From positions 9,326,936-9,390,935 of the forward strand of contig JANCRA010000025.1 of the NCBI GenBank assembly GCA_024362935.1: a stretch of DNA of 64,000 nucleotides. Direction: 5' to 3'. Under the pieces are notes generated by a model, which saw only the letters and a program-made list of their open reading frames with translations, did not search any database and was not told where the DNA came from. Shown piece by piece: positions 34,938 to 46,762 of the stretch. The translations under genes and the position numbers were made by a program. The stretch comes from Setophaga petechia. Taxonomy: Eukaryota > Chordata > Aves > Passeriformes > Parulidae. Numbering within the stretch: position 1 is the first letter of the stretch; the number at the start of each line of letters is the position of its first letter.

Positions 34938-35140
34938 CAATGCCAGCGGGACCGGCGGTGCTGCGGGCCCTGTTTACCAAGCAGGGCACGCTCTCTGGGC
35001 TTGGCCGCGCCACCGCTCCGCGCCGGTGACCAGCTTTGCCTCAGACCCACCTCAGAGCTCTGTTTTCTTTGGCGGGGCCTGCGACCCCAGGCAACCCAGC
35101 CTGGTGTTTGAGCCTTGCCCAGCGCGTTGCAGAGCGGAGA
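34938..35140. other. Short CpG-rich segment
   Basis: About 200 bp are rich in CpG ('gcgggaccggcggtgctgcggg', 'ggccgcgccaccg', 'ctccgcgccgg'), between the AAGGG tract and AT-rich DNA. No promoter motif or exon is recognisable. It could be a small CpG island or GC-rich retroviral remnant connected with LTR C2. Confidence 0.45.
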
Positions 35141-35328
35141 ACACACGGGTTTTTGTTTCAAAGATATTGCTTAAAATAACTCCATCTCTAGAAAGTTGAA
35201 GTTGGACACCACCCCCTTCTACTTCTTTTGCCTCACTCTCCCCTCTTTGCACAGCTGTGGCTCCCATAGGGACCTAAAGACAGATGTGCCATGAGGATCG
35301 GGTTATCATTGCTTGTTCCTACCCCCAC

Positions 35329-35329
<1 letters not shown>

Positions 35330-35364
<35 letters not shown>
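35330..35364. repeat. Poly-A tract, 35 bp
   Basis: An uninterrupted run of 35 A follows 'acccccacc'. No polyadenylation signal stands just upstream and no duplication is seen around it, so simple slippage is more likely than an inserted transcript. Confidence 0.95.
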
Positions 35365-35366
<2 letters not shown>

Positions 35367-38300
35367 CTTTCTCTGGGCTTCTGGACAACAGCAAGTGTGT
35401 GTGAGAAGAAGGGGGGAAGTAAAGCATTGGCTGAAAAACATCCCCTGCTCCCTTTCCACCCCCCACATCGTTGTGTGCTCTCTTCAAACACGTTTTTAAA
35501 CATACCAGTTTTGGTCTGATTTCCTGGATGGCACATCTTCATGTCTAGCTGGGCTCCATCCATTTCCTCATGAGACAGGGTAGTACCAAGGTGACAAGAT
35601 TGATGAAACATTTTGAACAAGGGGAATGGGTGAGGAAACCCTCCCAGGAAATCAGTGGAATGGGGCGAGGAGGACTTTTATTGAAGGGCATTGAGCAAAT
35701 CTGTTTCAGGAGAGGAAAGGTAATTTATATTCTAGAGACATAATTTGGCATTTCCTCTTGTTTGTCCTACCAAAATGATGAACTGACTAGTTTCATTTTA
35801 TTTTATTTATTTTTTATTTTAAATTCAGTACCTGAATCTGCCCATGTTTCATTTTCTTTTGCGGTTTGGAGGTGGGTGAGTTAAAATGCCTGCCTCACCT
35901 AGAGTTCAGAAGCAACCAAGTTACTTCCACTTCTGGAGGGTCCTATATTTTATTCCAAATTGGCACAAGATCTGTTCAGTTATTCTTAGCCTTCCTGACA
36001 CCTTTTTGCTTTTGTTACATTAATGCATGGATGTGAAGAGGGAAGGGACTCTGGCTTCTGGATCCTGTTCCACTGAGCTGCTAATTCACATTAAGAAAGG
36101 TCAAGTCTAATAGAGCACTGCCTTATGCTGAGGCCAAGAGGAAAAGCAGTTCATTTGAAAACTCACTTTCCAGGTGTATTAACCCCTTCAAGTGCCATTA
36201 GGCTGTGTATCTGTCACAGCAGCAGCTCTTTTATGGAGGAGCCCAGATAAACTGGCTTATTTCTCAGCTTTCAACTCCAATTCTCTCTAGCTCAGATCAC
36301 ATTCTGCTATGTTCCTGTGGCTGCTTAATCTCACCTTGTATCAGGCTGCTGCCTGCCAGGAGTAAAGACTCTCCTGCCTACTAGGGTGTGGAGTCTGTAC
36401 ATGTCTGTTTATTTATCAGGGCATTCTAAGCAGAGTGAAAAAAGGCAGAAAAACCAACTAAACAGGATCACTTAATCTCTTTTTTTTTTTTTTTTTGTAG
36501 GCAAATGCAAAAATACCTTCATGGGTGCAATTGGAAGGGTTTAAGGGTTTTGCTTCTTGGAGAAAACTAGAAGAGTGAGGGGATAGTGTGTACATGGGAG
36601 TTGATCTATGCTATTTGTATTCCGGCCATGAAATGCAAGACCTGGGTAGCCTAGAGGTGCTGGCTTCTGCCTGACACCCTGCATATGTGATTGCAAAATA
36701 TGATGACAAAAGAGAGGAAGGTTGGATGGCTGCTCAGAAGGTGCTGAGGGAAATGGAAACAAAGTTCATCAGCTGACAGACAGAAATACATCTATTTATC
36801 TTGAGCAGAAGTAAGAGGTATGAGGAGTGAACTAAATTTTGCTTTTGTTGAAAAAGAGAAATACAGATCATGGTATTTGGCCACAACACAAAACCTGAAG
36901 CTGATTTGAACACTTTAAGAAAACAGAACTCTGGGCTTAGCCTCAAGGGAAAGAACAAACAATTTACGTTTCACTCTGTCTCCGTTCAGACCAAGTTAAG
37001 AAATGGTTTTTCTGTGACAGGGACAGTGCGTGAGGAACAAAACAAAGCAAAACTACCCCTCTGCGGTTGTGGGTGGTTGTGCACAGAGCTTGATCCTGAC
37101 CTGACTTCAGCAAGGGAAGAGCCCAAGGCAGTCTAGTGAGCATAGATGCACAGCCAGCATTGGCTCACAGTGCCCAAATGAACTTGTTAAAATACAAAAA
37201 GACTGCAAAAGGAAATGAAAACAAAACAAGAGAGATATCCCAGCTGTGTACATTCTACTCTGTCAGGATGTCTACTTCTACAGGAAACCTTTTTTCTTAA
37301 CCTCAAAACAGTTCATTTTCAAATATTTTTTTGAAGAGGAGTTACTTTAGTGGTGAGTTTTTCTTCTAAACATATGGTGTTGAGTTTATGTCTCACTGTG
37401 AGACTGCATGTGTCATATTTTTAATATATATTCCTATGCACGTGGGAACGTAATGGTTCCTGAACCATTTAATGGAAGCTGTGCATGGTGACCTTTTCCA
37501 AAGCTTCTTTGGACAGTGGTAATCTCAAATAAAACCTAGAGCTAGCACTAAGATTGGCACAACACACCAGGTGTCCCTTTCCTTATGAATAAGGACTTGT
37601 GAGAAGCCACACTGACCAGAGGACACAATGGGGAGCAGCAGCAGCAGTGATGTCTGCTGGAGAGCAAAGGGATGAATCCCAAGTTGGAGGCACATGGTGC
37701 TCCTGGTCAGCACTGTCTTTTTCCAGGCACTTTGATGCCCCATGAGGCTGGCAGGCACCCTCCCTCCAGGAGGGGAACTCCCTCAGTGTTGGCTGGGAGA
37801 AGAAATTCAAGTCTTTGCCCTGTGTCCTTCGAGAAAACAAGAATCTCTCAGTTTGCGTTTATGAGAAGATTTCACATTTGATTCCAGCTGGAGGGAAATA
37901 GAGAAAAAAACACAGCCTTTCCTTAGCCAGGCTGGAAGTTGTCTGCACACACAAACTGGGACTGTAGGTTATTCCACAATGGTTTGAGTGTGCCCCGCTT
38001 CCCAGCCCTGCCAAGAAGGTCTTGATCCCAAGGGAAAGCAGCACATCCTCGGGTGTGAAGGCCTTGGAGGTGGGCAGAGCATGAGGCTTCATGCCACTCC
38101 ATTTGGCACAGCTAATGACGAGGTTCCCCTTTGGATTGCCAGGAGGGGCTGCTGCCTGCAGAGCACCTTCAGTGTGTAGCTCAGCTGGGAGAATATGCAT
38201 GTTGGGAAAGTCTGCTCGGGGCCTTCATCGCCGGTTATTGCTTTCATGAAGGCCAAGGTATTTTTGTGCAGAATCAGGAATCCTAGAAAGAGTCCCAAAG

Positions 38301-41300
38301 CACAAAGTTGTTCAAAATCTGAGCTATTTCTGGGGGAAGAGGCTGAGTGCAGGCTGTTATAGATGGAGGATGCCAAGTCTGGATCCAATACCAGATTTCT
38401 TGAGAAAAGCTCATGCGTGAGAGTGCAATCTCTTCCTGAAAGGAAATAAGGGTGAGATATGCAGTTCAAATTTTGCCACACCTTATGTGTTCGTAAATGT
38501 GAAGCTCCAGGCGAGACTTCTCAGCTTAAAAACCAGAGTCTCCCCAGGTGCAGGCATAGGACAAGAGCCAGAGGTCCATCTGGCCTTGCAGCCCTCTCCA
38601 GCTTTGAAGGACAGGATCTGCTTTGGAGAGGATTGGGAACTCAGATGGGAACCAAAGTGAGCACAAACTATACAGGAGTGGGAGAAAGCAGGAGGACCAA
38701 ACAAATATCACCCTGAAGTCCCAATTCTCCCTAGTCGTCTTTAACATGCTGCTGTGAGTCAAATACCTGGAAAATGGCATTTTGTGTCACCTCTGTCCTG
38801 CTCACCTTTCTGGTGCTTGAGAAGGGAGCATCTGTTACAGTGTCTGGTCTGCACTAGTGGGTGGGGTAAATGGTTTCATGTAGCACCAGCTGTGGGCTCC
38901 AGCTCGATTATGTTTAAACCCCTCTGTGCTGCTTTCTCTACTTTCTATTGTTGTCCCACATTCTGCTGTGGTCTGCAGCAAGGCTGGGGAGGAGGGCAGG
39001 ACAATTAGATACAGAGCATTAACGATCATAATATGAAGAAGAACCGATGCTGAATGCAATTCCCATTTCTCATTACTATGCTACTGTAGCTCTGGTTTGG
39101 CTGTCCTCCTGGCCTTGGCAAACACGATCCACTTCATCTCCTGCTTCTCCTGTTGGCCGGGCTCCCATCCTCCTCTTGGCTCCTGCAGCCAAGCTCCTGG
39201 CTGGCTGCAGTAATCCCACATAATATTTCACGCAAATTTATATGAAGCCCGTTACAAAGCTCAGCAAGGAGACACTGTTTCTTTTTCTTGATACAATTAA
39301 TCACTTGTAGCTCTGCTCCAAGGACCAGCCTGTCTCCTGTGTGACTGCTCCTTTCTGTCAACTGGGCTGAGAAAGTGCAGTACTACCAAGGGCAGGGAGA
39401 AACCCGGCTCTCCCTCCCTCTCCCACAAAACCCCAGGTGAAATCACTCTCCTGAAAAGGCCCCCTGCCTCCCTCCTACCTGCCTCACCCAGTGCTGGAGG
39501 GAGTGCTGGCAGAGACCCCACCTTGTCCTGCAGCACAGCCTCCCTCCCTGCAGCCTGGGCTGCCCCTCTGCCGGCTCAATGCCTTGGTGAGCACACTCCA
39601 GCTGCTCCCCTTTCTCATCCTGTGCCTGGGAATGCTGCATGGGATTGCTCTTGCCTCCTTTGGTTTCCATTGCTTCATGCTGTCTACTTAATCTTTTGGT
39701 ACACAACTCCTTCTTCATCCCTCCTTTCACCCCCTTCTCCCCGCTCAGTCTTTTCAAGTCTTTCTAGTGTGGCTGTTTTGGTTTTGGCTTTTTGTTTTTG
39801 GTTTTTTTTAATATTCTTTTTATTTTTAAATACTCCAGAAAGTTAACCCACACTCTAATATTTCTGTGGCTAAACAGAAGACCAAAATCTCTAGGCTTGT
39901 CAATCCAGGACCTCACACTACTTCTGAAATTCGAATAAACAGGAAAAGAACCAAATCTCTTTTTGTCTTTTAACTATGGGTGTCCACTTCTTCACTTGAT
40001 ACTCCCTTGCTCGAGTCCATCTGACACGTCTCCCACTTTCTTGTCTTCCTCCTTGTCTCAAGTATAGCAACAAAAAAGGAATTAACAAACATATGCCTAA
40101 AAACCTATATCTTCCGTTTTAGCATCAGGTCCAGAAAGTAGCTGAAAGATGCAATCTGTTTTCTGCTATTCCTACAAAATTTGGGGTGGTCTTTGGGTTC
40201 AATAAGATATAGCAAAGGAAAAAGTAGTTTAATTATGCATTTAAGAATTCTTATGACAAATGGTAGAAAAACTGGCCGTATTTATTTTTTAAGCTAAGTA
40301 CCCAGAATGTCCCATTTTCCCTCCCAGGACAAACTCAGGCCATGTGTGGTAAAAGAAGGAAACTAAATAAGAAGTAGCTTATTTCCCACTCCACAGATTC
40401 TTTTGGGAATTTTCTGTATTCTCTGAAGCACAACCACTGATTGCTGTTAAGTGAAGTACTCTTGCCCAATAGCTGTGGTTCCTGTGTTCAAAGCATATTT
40501 ACAAGTTCCCAAGGAATTTGGGGAACAAATCTATTATATTCCAAAAATATTTTCCAGTTGTCATTGGATTACCTGCCAGAGAAATATTTCCTCTCAGCAG
40601 AGAGTTATCTTTCACTGGCACTTCAAGTTGATGCATTTTAGGAACCTATTTGCAACCTGAGATTAGAACAATAGCAAAACCAATGGGAAGGGAGATTGGG
40701 GTCATTTCTATCAGGCAAAATAATTTCTGGAGGTCAAATTTGCATGACGGCTTTCTCACACCTTTTTTTTTTTTTTATGATACAGTAACTTCCTTCTAAA
40801 TTGATCCAGTATCTGAATGGCTGAACAGACAGCAATACTTGGTAGGACTTCTTTACAAATTATGGCATCATAGTGAATAAAATGTCAACAGAACAAACTC
40901 TGGGAGAAAGCCATGGTATGAATCTGATATTTATCCAACAATTTGTCCTCTGTTCAGGAACTCTCAAAACCATTGGCTTTCAGAGCATGAGACTGCATAC
41001 CAGGGGAAAGATCACACCTGGAAGAAATAGGCACCTGTTTCTTTTTTTTTTTTTTTTCCTGTGGTAAGTAGATAATAATTTCCACTGCCAGAGTCAAGAT
41101 ATGGGGCCTGAGGAACATTTTTGCCAGACTCATTTTCTTATTGCCAAAGCTACAAAATCATTGTGTGTGTTGTTTTATTTTGGGTTTTGGTTTTATTTCT
41201 TTAGGTTTTTGAGAGTTGGTTTGTGGGCTGTTTGTTTTTCAGTCAGCAGCAAAATACTTTTCTGTCAGTTGCTCTTTTTTGGTTATTAGATGTCTATTTC

Positions 41301-44300
41301 ATTCAAACCATTTTCAAATTTTGCAAATTTGCATTAAAAATAAAAGAGATAACTACTTTCTATATCTTTGTAGAGCACTATTTACCACCTTCAGGAACAG
41401 TCTACACAGGAAACTTCTATTTGAACAGGTAAAAATAGAGAAATGAATTTTCATAAAAGTTAAAAGTAGACAAGTGAATTTTCATAAAAGGAGAAGGAAT
41501 TGAAGCTGAGATATCAAGTGTTATATATTTTTGCTGATGTGTTTTGGGAAGATAGCAATTTCTTACCACTCTTTTAGTAAGAAATACCACAATCTTTTAC
41601 TTTAGACTTAGACCTGACCAAAGTTGGGATTTAAAATGGTTATTACAGGACATTGAAGTAGACAGAAGTTTGAGGGAGACTTGCTTGTATATTTTCCTTA
41701 TAGCAAGAATTCCCCTAGAACACCAAAAGGAATTCCAAAACTCCAGAGCTAGGGTTTATGATAACCTAAATTAAAGCAGGGATCTTTTTACAACATAGAA
41801 AATTAAGGAGTTCAGGTTAACAAATGTGAAAATACAGGAATTTGACAATAATTCTCCCTGCCCATTGGAGGAGGTGATAATTTTGCTCAGGTTAACTCAT
41901 AGCATGTCAGGAATTTGATGTGTACCATCTGCTTCCTGGGATACAGCAGCTCTGTTCAGGCTTCTCTGGATCCCTGGGAACAGCTCCTCTCTTCCCATCA
42001 CCTGGGAGGCCTGGCTCTGTGCCTGCTGCCTGCTCTCCTCAGCAGCCCAGCATTTTCTCCCTGACTCAGAGTTGATGTTTGCTGTCCCCCTACCCCAGGA
42101 TTTATCTGTTCAGATTCTCCCAGGGAAGGAGCAATATTCCCAATTTTCCTCTTGTCCAGCAGTCAGGGCAAGGAAAAGAGACAATTCTCCTTTCTATTGC
42201 CCAACCACTCCATCTAAAAGATATACCCCAAGGAAGACTGTCTTGTATTTGGAAATAATGAGTTGCCAATAGACAAAATCAGAAACTTCCTGTTGCAAGA
42301 CAGAAAAAGAAAAAACAAAAGCTTATGTTTTGTTCTTTTAAAATAACATGTTCTATAGAGAACACAGCTTGGTGTCCCCTCTTGCTTCCTTTAGCTTTCA
42401 ATTTATGTATCCTGCTCTAAGTATCTTTGCAGGACAACTGCCTGGGAACTGTGTTATTTTTTGGAAAGTTCTTCAAGTGAGAAGATGATGGCAGTGTCTG
42501 TGTTGTCTCCAGTGTCAGAGGGAAAATTGCAGTGACAAGCTGTGGCACCTTCATTCCTGCACCTATGCACTGAAACCTGCCTGAGAGCACCTTCAAAGGT
42601 GACTCACAAGAGGCCTGATCTTCCCAAAAGATTTTCAAAGATATTTTTAGGATATCTGAGCTTTTCTCTTCTTGTGTGGTAAAGGGAGAGATAGCATTGC
42701 ACAAGGATCTGTTGATCTCTCAGCTGGAAAGGAGCAGTAATTGTCTTTGAACACCGCGGCTGGGGCTCCTGGTTCCTGCAGAGTGAGTGCTGCCAGATGT
42801 GCTTGACCTGGACATGCATAGGGAGCTGAGGAGGGGCTCCTGGGTGTAAACCTGCCAGTACAGTGTAAGAGGAAGTAGTTAGCCCAGCCTCTATTTTTGA
42901 GCCAACTGTGTGTGATTTCAGGGCTACCCAGAGATTTAGCTTAAGTGCTGTCTTCCGTACATCAAAGCTGTGAATCCTGACTGGATGATAGAGAGAACTG
43001 TGGCCTGCAATATGATCCAGCATCCCCTTCAGACATGCTAGGAGGCCCATCTGTTTACTTAACTTTTTATGAAAGTAGTTGAGAGGAAGAGCTTCTATTT
43101 GGCTGGAGAGACTTATTTATTTCTATAAAATTAAGTACAAAAGAAGTGAAGAAATGCCACTCTTCTGGTGATAGAAGTTACCAAAAGAGCCTTTCAAGGA
43201 TCAGTGACAAGACCAAAACTTCCCTACAAAACATAACCCACCAATTTTTTTTCTGGTGAGTTACCTTTACAAACTGCCCTTTCTGCTTCTTTTGCCCTGA
43301 GGTCATAATATTTTTTTCCTCAAGACAAAAGCTAAGCTGAATCAGGCTTCCAGAATGTTCATTAGCAGGATCCTGGGGAAGACTGGAAGCAGGAATACAC
43401 AGTACCTCTCTGAGCAGAGGACAGCAGAGGAGAGCACTCTGGAAAGCTGATGTGCTTTCACAGGCTCTATCTGATGTCAAGTCATTTGATAGTAAGGGAC
43501 CATGGTAGCTCAGATGAGGGACAGGAGTTTCAGGGCACAGTGGCTGCAGAGAAAGTGCCTGTCAGGACTTTCCCTAGAAAGCACATTCTAGAGCAACACA
43601 TCACCAGCTACACTCCTGTACTGCTACTTTTTCAATATTCTGAGAGCCACAGGCTCTGTTTGTGAACTTTGAGCAGTTAATGTCGTGCTGTAATAATTTA
43701 TTATCCCATCTGTCTCTGGACACTGACAGAAAATTCCCCTGGGCATAAGCTCTGGCAATTTGAGCTATTACTTCTCCCATGGATGACCCTTCCCAACACA
43801 GGGCATTGCTGCTCTGTGGCAGAGATAAAACAACAAGCTACAAGTTGCTTTGCATCATCTCCACCGATAATATATTGCACCCAGGAGAAGGAAAGCTTGA
43901 ATTAATTGGACCCTGCAATGCACAATCTGAGCCAGAGACATTTGTCCTGTCCCACCACTCCCTCTGCTTGGCAGCCAACCCTGCCAGATGTCCCTGGCCT
44001 GGGAAAGCCACAATGCACGTGAGTCTGTGCCTGGGATAACTGAGCAGAGGCAGCTGGCTGCTGCACCAAGGACACCACGACAGTCACAGATCTCTAGTGA
44101 AACATCACACTTCTCTCTACATCAGCACTGCTTTGAAGAGCTTTTTGGGGAAAAAAACAGAGAAGGTTGTTGCCATGTTTTCAGCAAGAAAAGGAGTTCA
44201 CATTTGAGATGTTAAAGGATTTTGGCCAGAAAAGAGCCTGTAGTTATTTGCACAGTTTTACTTGTACGGACACCCAGGTACAGATACTTTAATGGAAACT

Positions 44301-46454
44301 CTGGCTACATAACAGTATTAATTTTGTCTGAGTCCTGAGACTAATTTTGGGAGCTTTCAGAAACTTACAGGAAGTACCTTTCATTTTCATTTATGTGTAG
44401 ATTGATTCTTATTTTTATGTATTAAACAAATAAATGGAGACACTTTTACTTTGCCTCTAAGAAAGAAGGGGTGGTGGAGGGGATAAAAGTCTTGGCTGAA
44501 CTAATTCAAAAACAAGGCTCATGGAAACCCAGAAGTTGAATGCTCTTTCTAGAAAACCTGGTCTTAAGAGCCATGGGCTCCTCTGAGACTGCCTGGGCTA
44601 CTGCTTGTGTTGTGGCAAAGCAAACAAACAAAGTAAAGATGAGAGGGCCCACTGAGATTTGGGTCTTTCACTGTCTCTTTCATGAGTAATGAATGGGGTG
44701 ACCGCACAGGCTTGGAAAGCCCTGCAATGCTTGAAGCTGCTGCTGACTTTCAAGCAGGCAGAGTGCAGGTTTATCTGGGATTCACTGGCAGTGTTGGGAA
44801 GTCAATTTAAGGGGCTTCAAGGCAAATCAGGTGGAAAAATTTAACAGCTTCTTTTTACTCTCATCAGTGGTATGTAAGCAGAAACTGGAATTATACAAGA
44901 GAGTCCTAAGAAACTCCTGGAAAGGCTGTCTCCCCATCTTGGCTGCCTGGAGACCCTTTTATGAGTATGAACTCAATTCTCAGCAGCAGAAGGGAATCTT
45001 CTGTTCAGCCTGAGGTGGCCATGTATTCCAAGGTACTTTCCTAAACATCTGGGTGGTCTCGGCCCCCCGAAAGGAAAACTTTCTGCTGAGCAATGACACA
45101 CCAGGTACAAGGAGCATGTGTTGGCCAGGAAAATGACACAGGATCTCCAAACACAAGCATGCTGTGTTCCACTGCTCATGGCCCTTTGCTCTGTTTTCTC
45201 CTTGAGTTCTCTCAGCCTGGTGCCTGAGATCTGTAATCATGGATTTAAGAACTTACTGGAGCAAGTTCTTCCGAGTTATATGTGGAAAAATGAGAAGAGC
45301 TACTTACTAGGCCAAGCATATCTAGTCCTGCCCTCTATGCCTACCTGAGAAGACCAGACAAACCCTTTTGACTGCACATTATGGTTACAGCAATGGTTCC
45401 CCCTCTGCTGCCAGAAAAGTGCTTGGATATGGCCTCTCTTTTCCCATTTAATCTTTTTCCTTTCTGCTTCATTACCTCTCCTGAGAGAGCATTAGCAAAA
45501 CTTTAATGATCATACACAGGCTTTGAATGTTTCTTTGTCTTTAATCAAGACACTCTGTTCATGAAGGTAAAATACGTTATTACTTTTTTATCGCATGGAA
45601 GATTAAATGTTATTTGAGCTACTGGTGAAGATGGAAAAGTTTCTAGAAGTGCCTTGTGTTGTAGAGTGCAAATAGGTACCTTAAGGATAGCAGAAAGAGA
45701 AAATGTCTGTCTCTGGTGCTGTCATGGTCAGGTACATTTCATGAGCAGCAAATACATTTTTCAAACCACTATAAAGAATAAAAAGTCAGACCTGATAAAC
45801 TTAAAAAAATATACTAGGAAAGAAATCCAGCAGTAGAAACATGCCATGAGAGAAATTCAATTCCCTTTGAAGCAGGCAATGGTATCATAAAGAGGGAAAA
45901 GTATAAGAAAGATGGAGAAAACTGAAATAAGTTATTAATGACTAAAAGAAAACCCAGCCCTAGAGCTGAAAAAAAAGGAGACTGCATGCTGAAAACCGTA
46001 CAAGTTAGAAGAGGAATTAAACCAAAACCAAACAATAACTTTGCAGTCTTCTCTGCTAGCACAGAGGTTGTCCTGACCACAGTGCTCTGTGCCCTGTGGG
46101 AATGCAGAACAATGGAGGGCTTTGAAGATTAGTGGTTGTTAAAGTCAGAAGGAGCTTGTTGGACTTTCCACAGATAATAAGTCATGGATCTTCAGCCAGC
46201 AAGAGGCCACAAAATGTCACTCAATATGAAGCCTAAAATATAAAGACTGAGGCCTTAGATTTGTTCTGTTTTCAACTAACTATAGGTTTCCTAAAGGAAA
46301 TTAGATAGCTAGATATAGGAAATGTATAATAGTCAGAATTGCCATTTATGAAGTGAATCATAGTGACTAATTCTGAATGCATTAGGCTGGCCTTAGGTAT
46401 TCTTTCCCCAGTTGCAAATGGAAAAGATGTTATGTTGGTTTGGTTTGGTTTTAT
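35365..46454. other. Unannotated sequence, no gene recognised
   Basis: This is an 11-kb stretch without recognisable repeats or exons. Homopolymer T runs occur at 36479-36497, 40765-40778 and about 41042-41057. A short direct repeat, 'gaattttcataaaag' at 41445 and 41476, is spaced about 31 bp. Locally GC-richer parts (37.6-38.8 kb, 39.1-39.6 kb) hold overlapping frames of 85-130 codons on both strands, such as minus 38089-38481. None shows a known domain, and frames on opposite strands are equally long, which argues against coding. Confidence 0.5.
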
Positions 46455-46458
46455 TTTG

Positions 46459-46471
46459 GGGGGGGGGGGGA
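46459..46471. repeat. Poly-G run
   Basis: A run of about 13 G follows a TTGGTTTGGTTTTATTTT stretch. Such a run is prone to slippage and sequencing error, so its length is uncertain. Confidence 0.8.
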
Positions 46472-46665
46472 GGAGGGCTGTCAGAAATATTTGGCTTTCA
46501 GAAGAAAATCAAATTTGCAGACAGTCAAAAAATTTTGAGACCAAATTTGAGGCAGTGTTTTGAAGAGCTTCTTTTCCCCTAAACACATTCATCCTATAAA
46601 ATCACTGAGCTAAGATGAATATCAGTTAAATCTCTTGATAGCTTAGAGGCAGATAATTATTCATG

Positions 46666-46762
46666 TTTGCTGTGAAAGTAGTAGGGAATGGTGGATCTTT
46701 GTTGTGAAAATACTAAGGAATGGTGGATCTTTGCTGTGAAAATACTAAGGGAACTGTGGATC
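46666..46762. repeat. 32-bp tandem repeat, three copies
   Basis: Units start at 46666, 46698 and 46730 with 'tttgctgtgaaa' or 'tttgttgtgaaa' and end with 'tggatc'. Copies differ at a few positions (agtagtaggg versus atactaagg), and the last is one base longer. The sequence lies in AT-rich unique DNA. Confidence 0.88.

Noticed and set aside
34779..35199. Frames encoding Gly-Lys-Glu-Arg repeats (and Pro-Phe-Ser-Leu on the other strand)
   Set aside because: They are direct translations of the AAGGG pentamer tract, which reads through all frames.
35284..35620. Frames encoding poly-Lys or poly-Phe
   Set aside because: Produced by the 35-bp poly-A tract.
38089..38481. 130-codon minus-strand frame in a GC-richer patch
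   Set aside because: Looked briefly protein-like, but similar frames occur on the opposite strand in the same patch and no family could be recognised.
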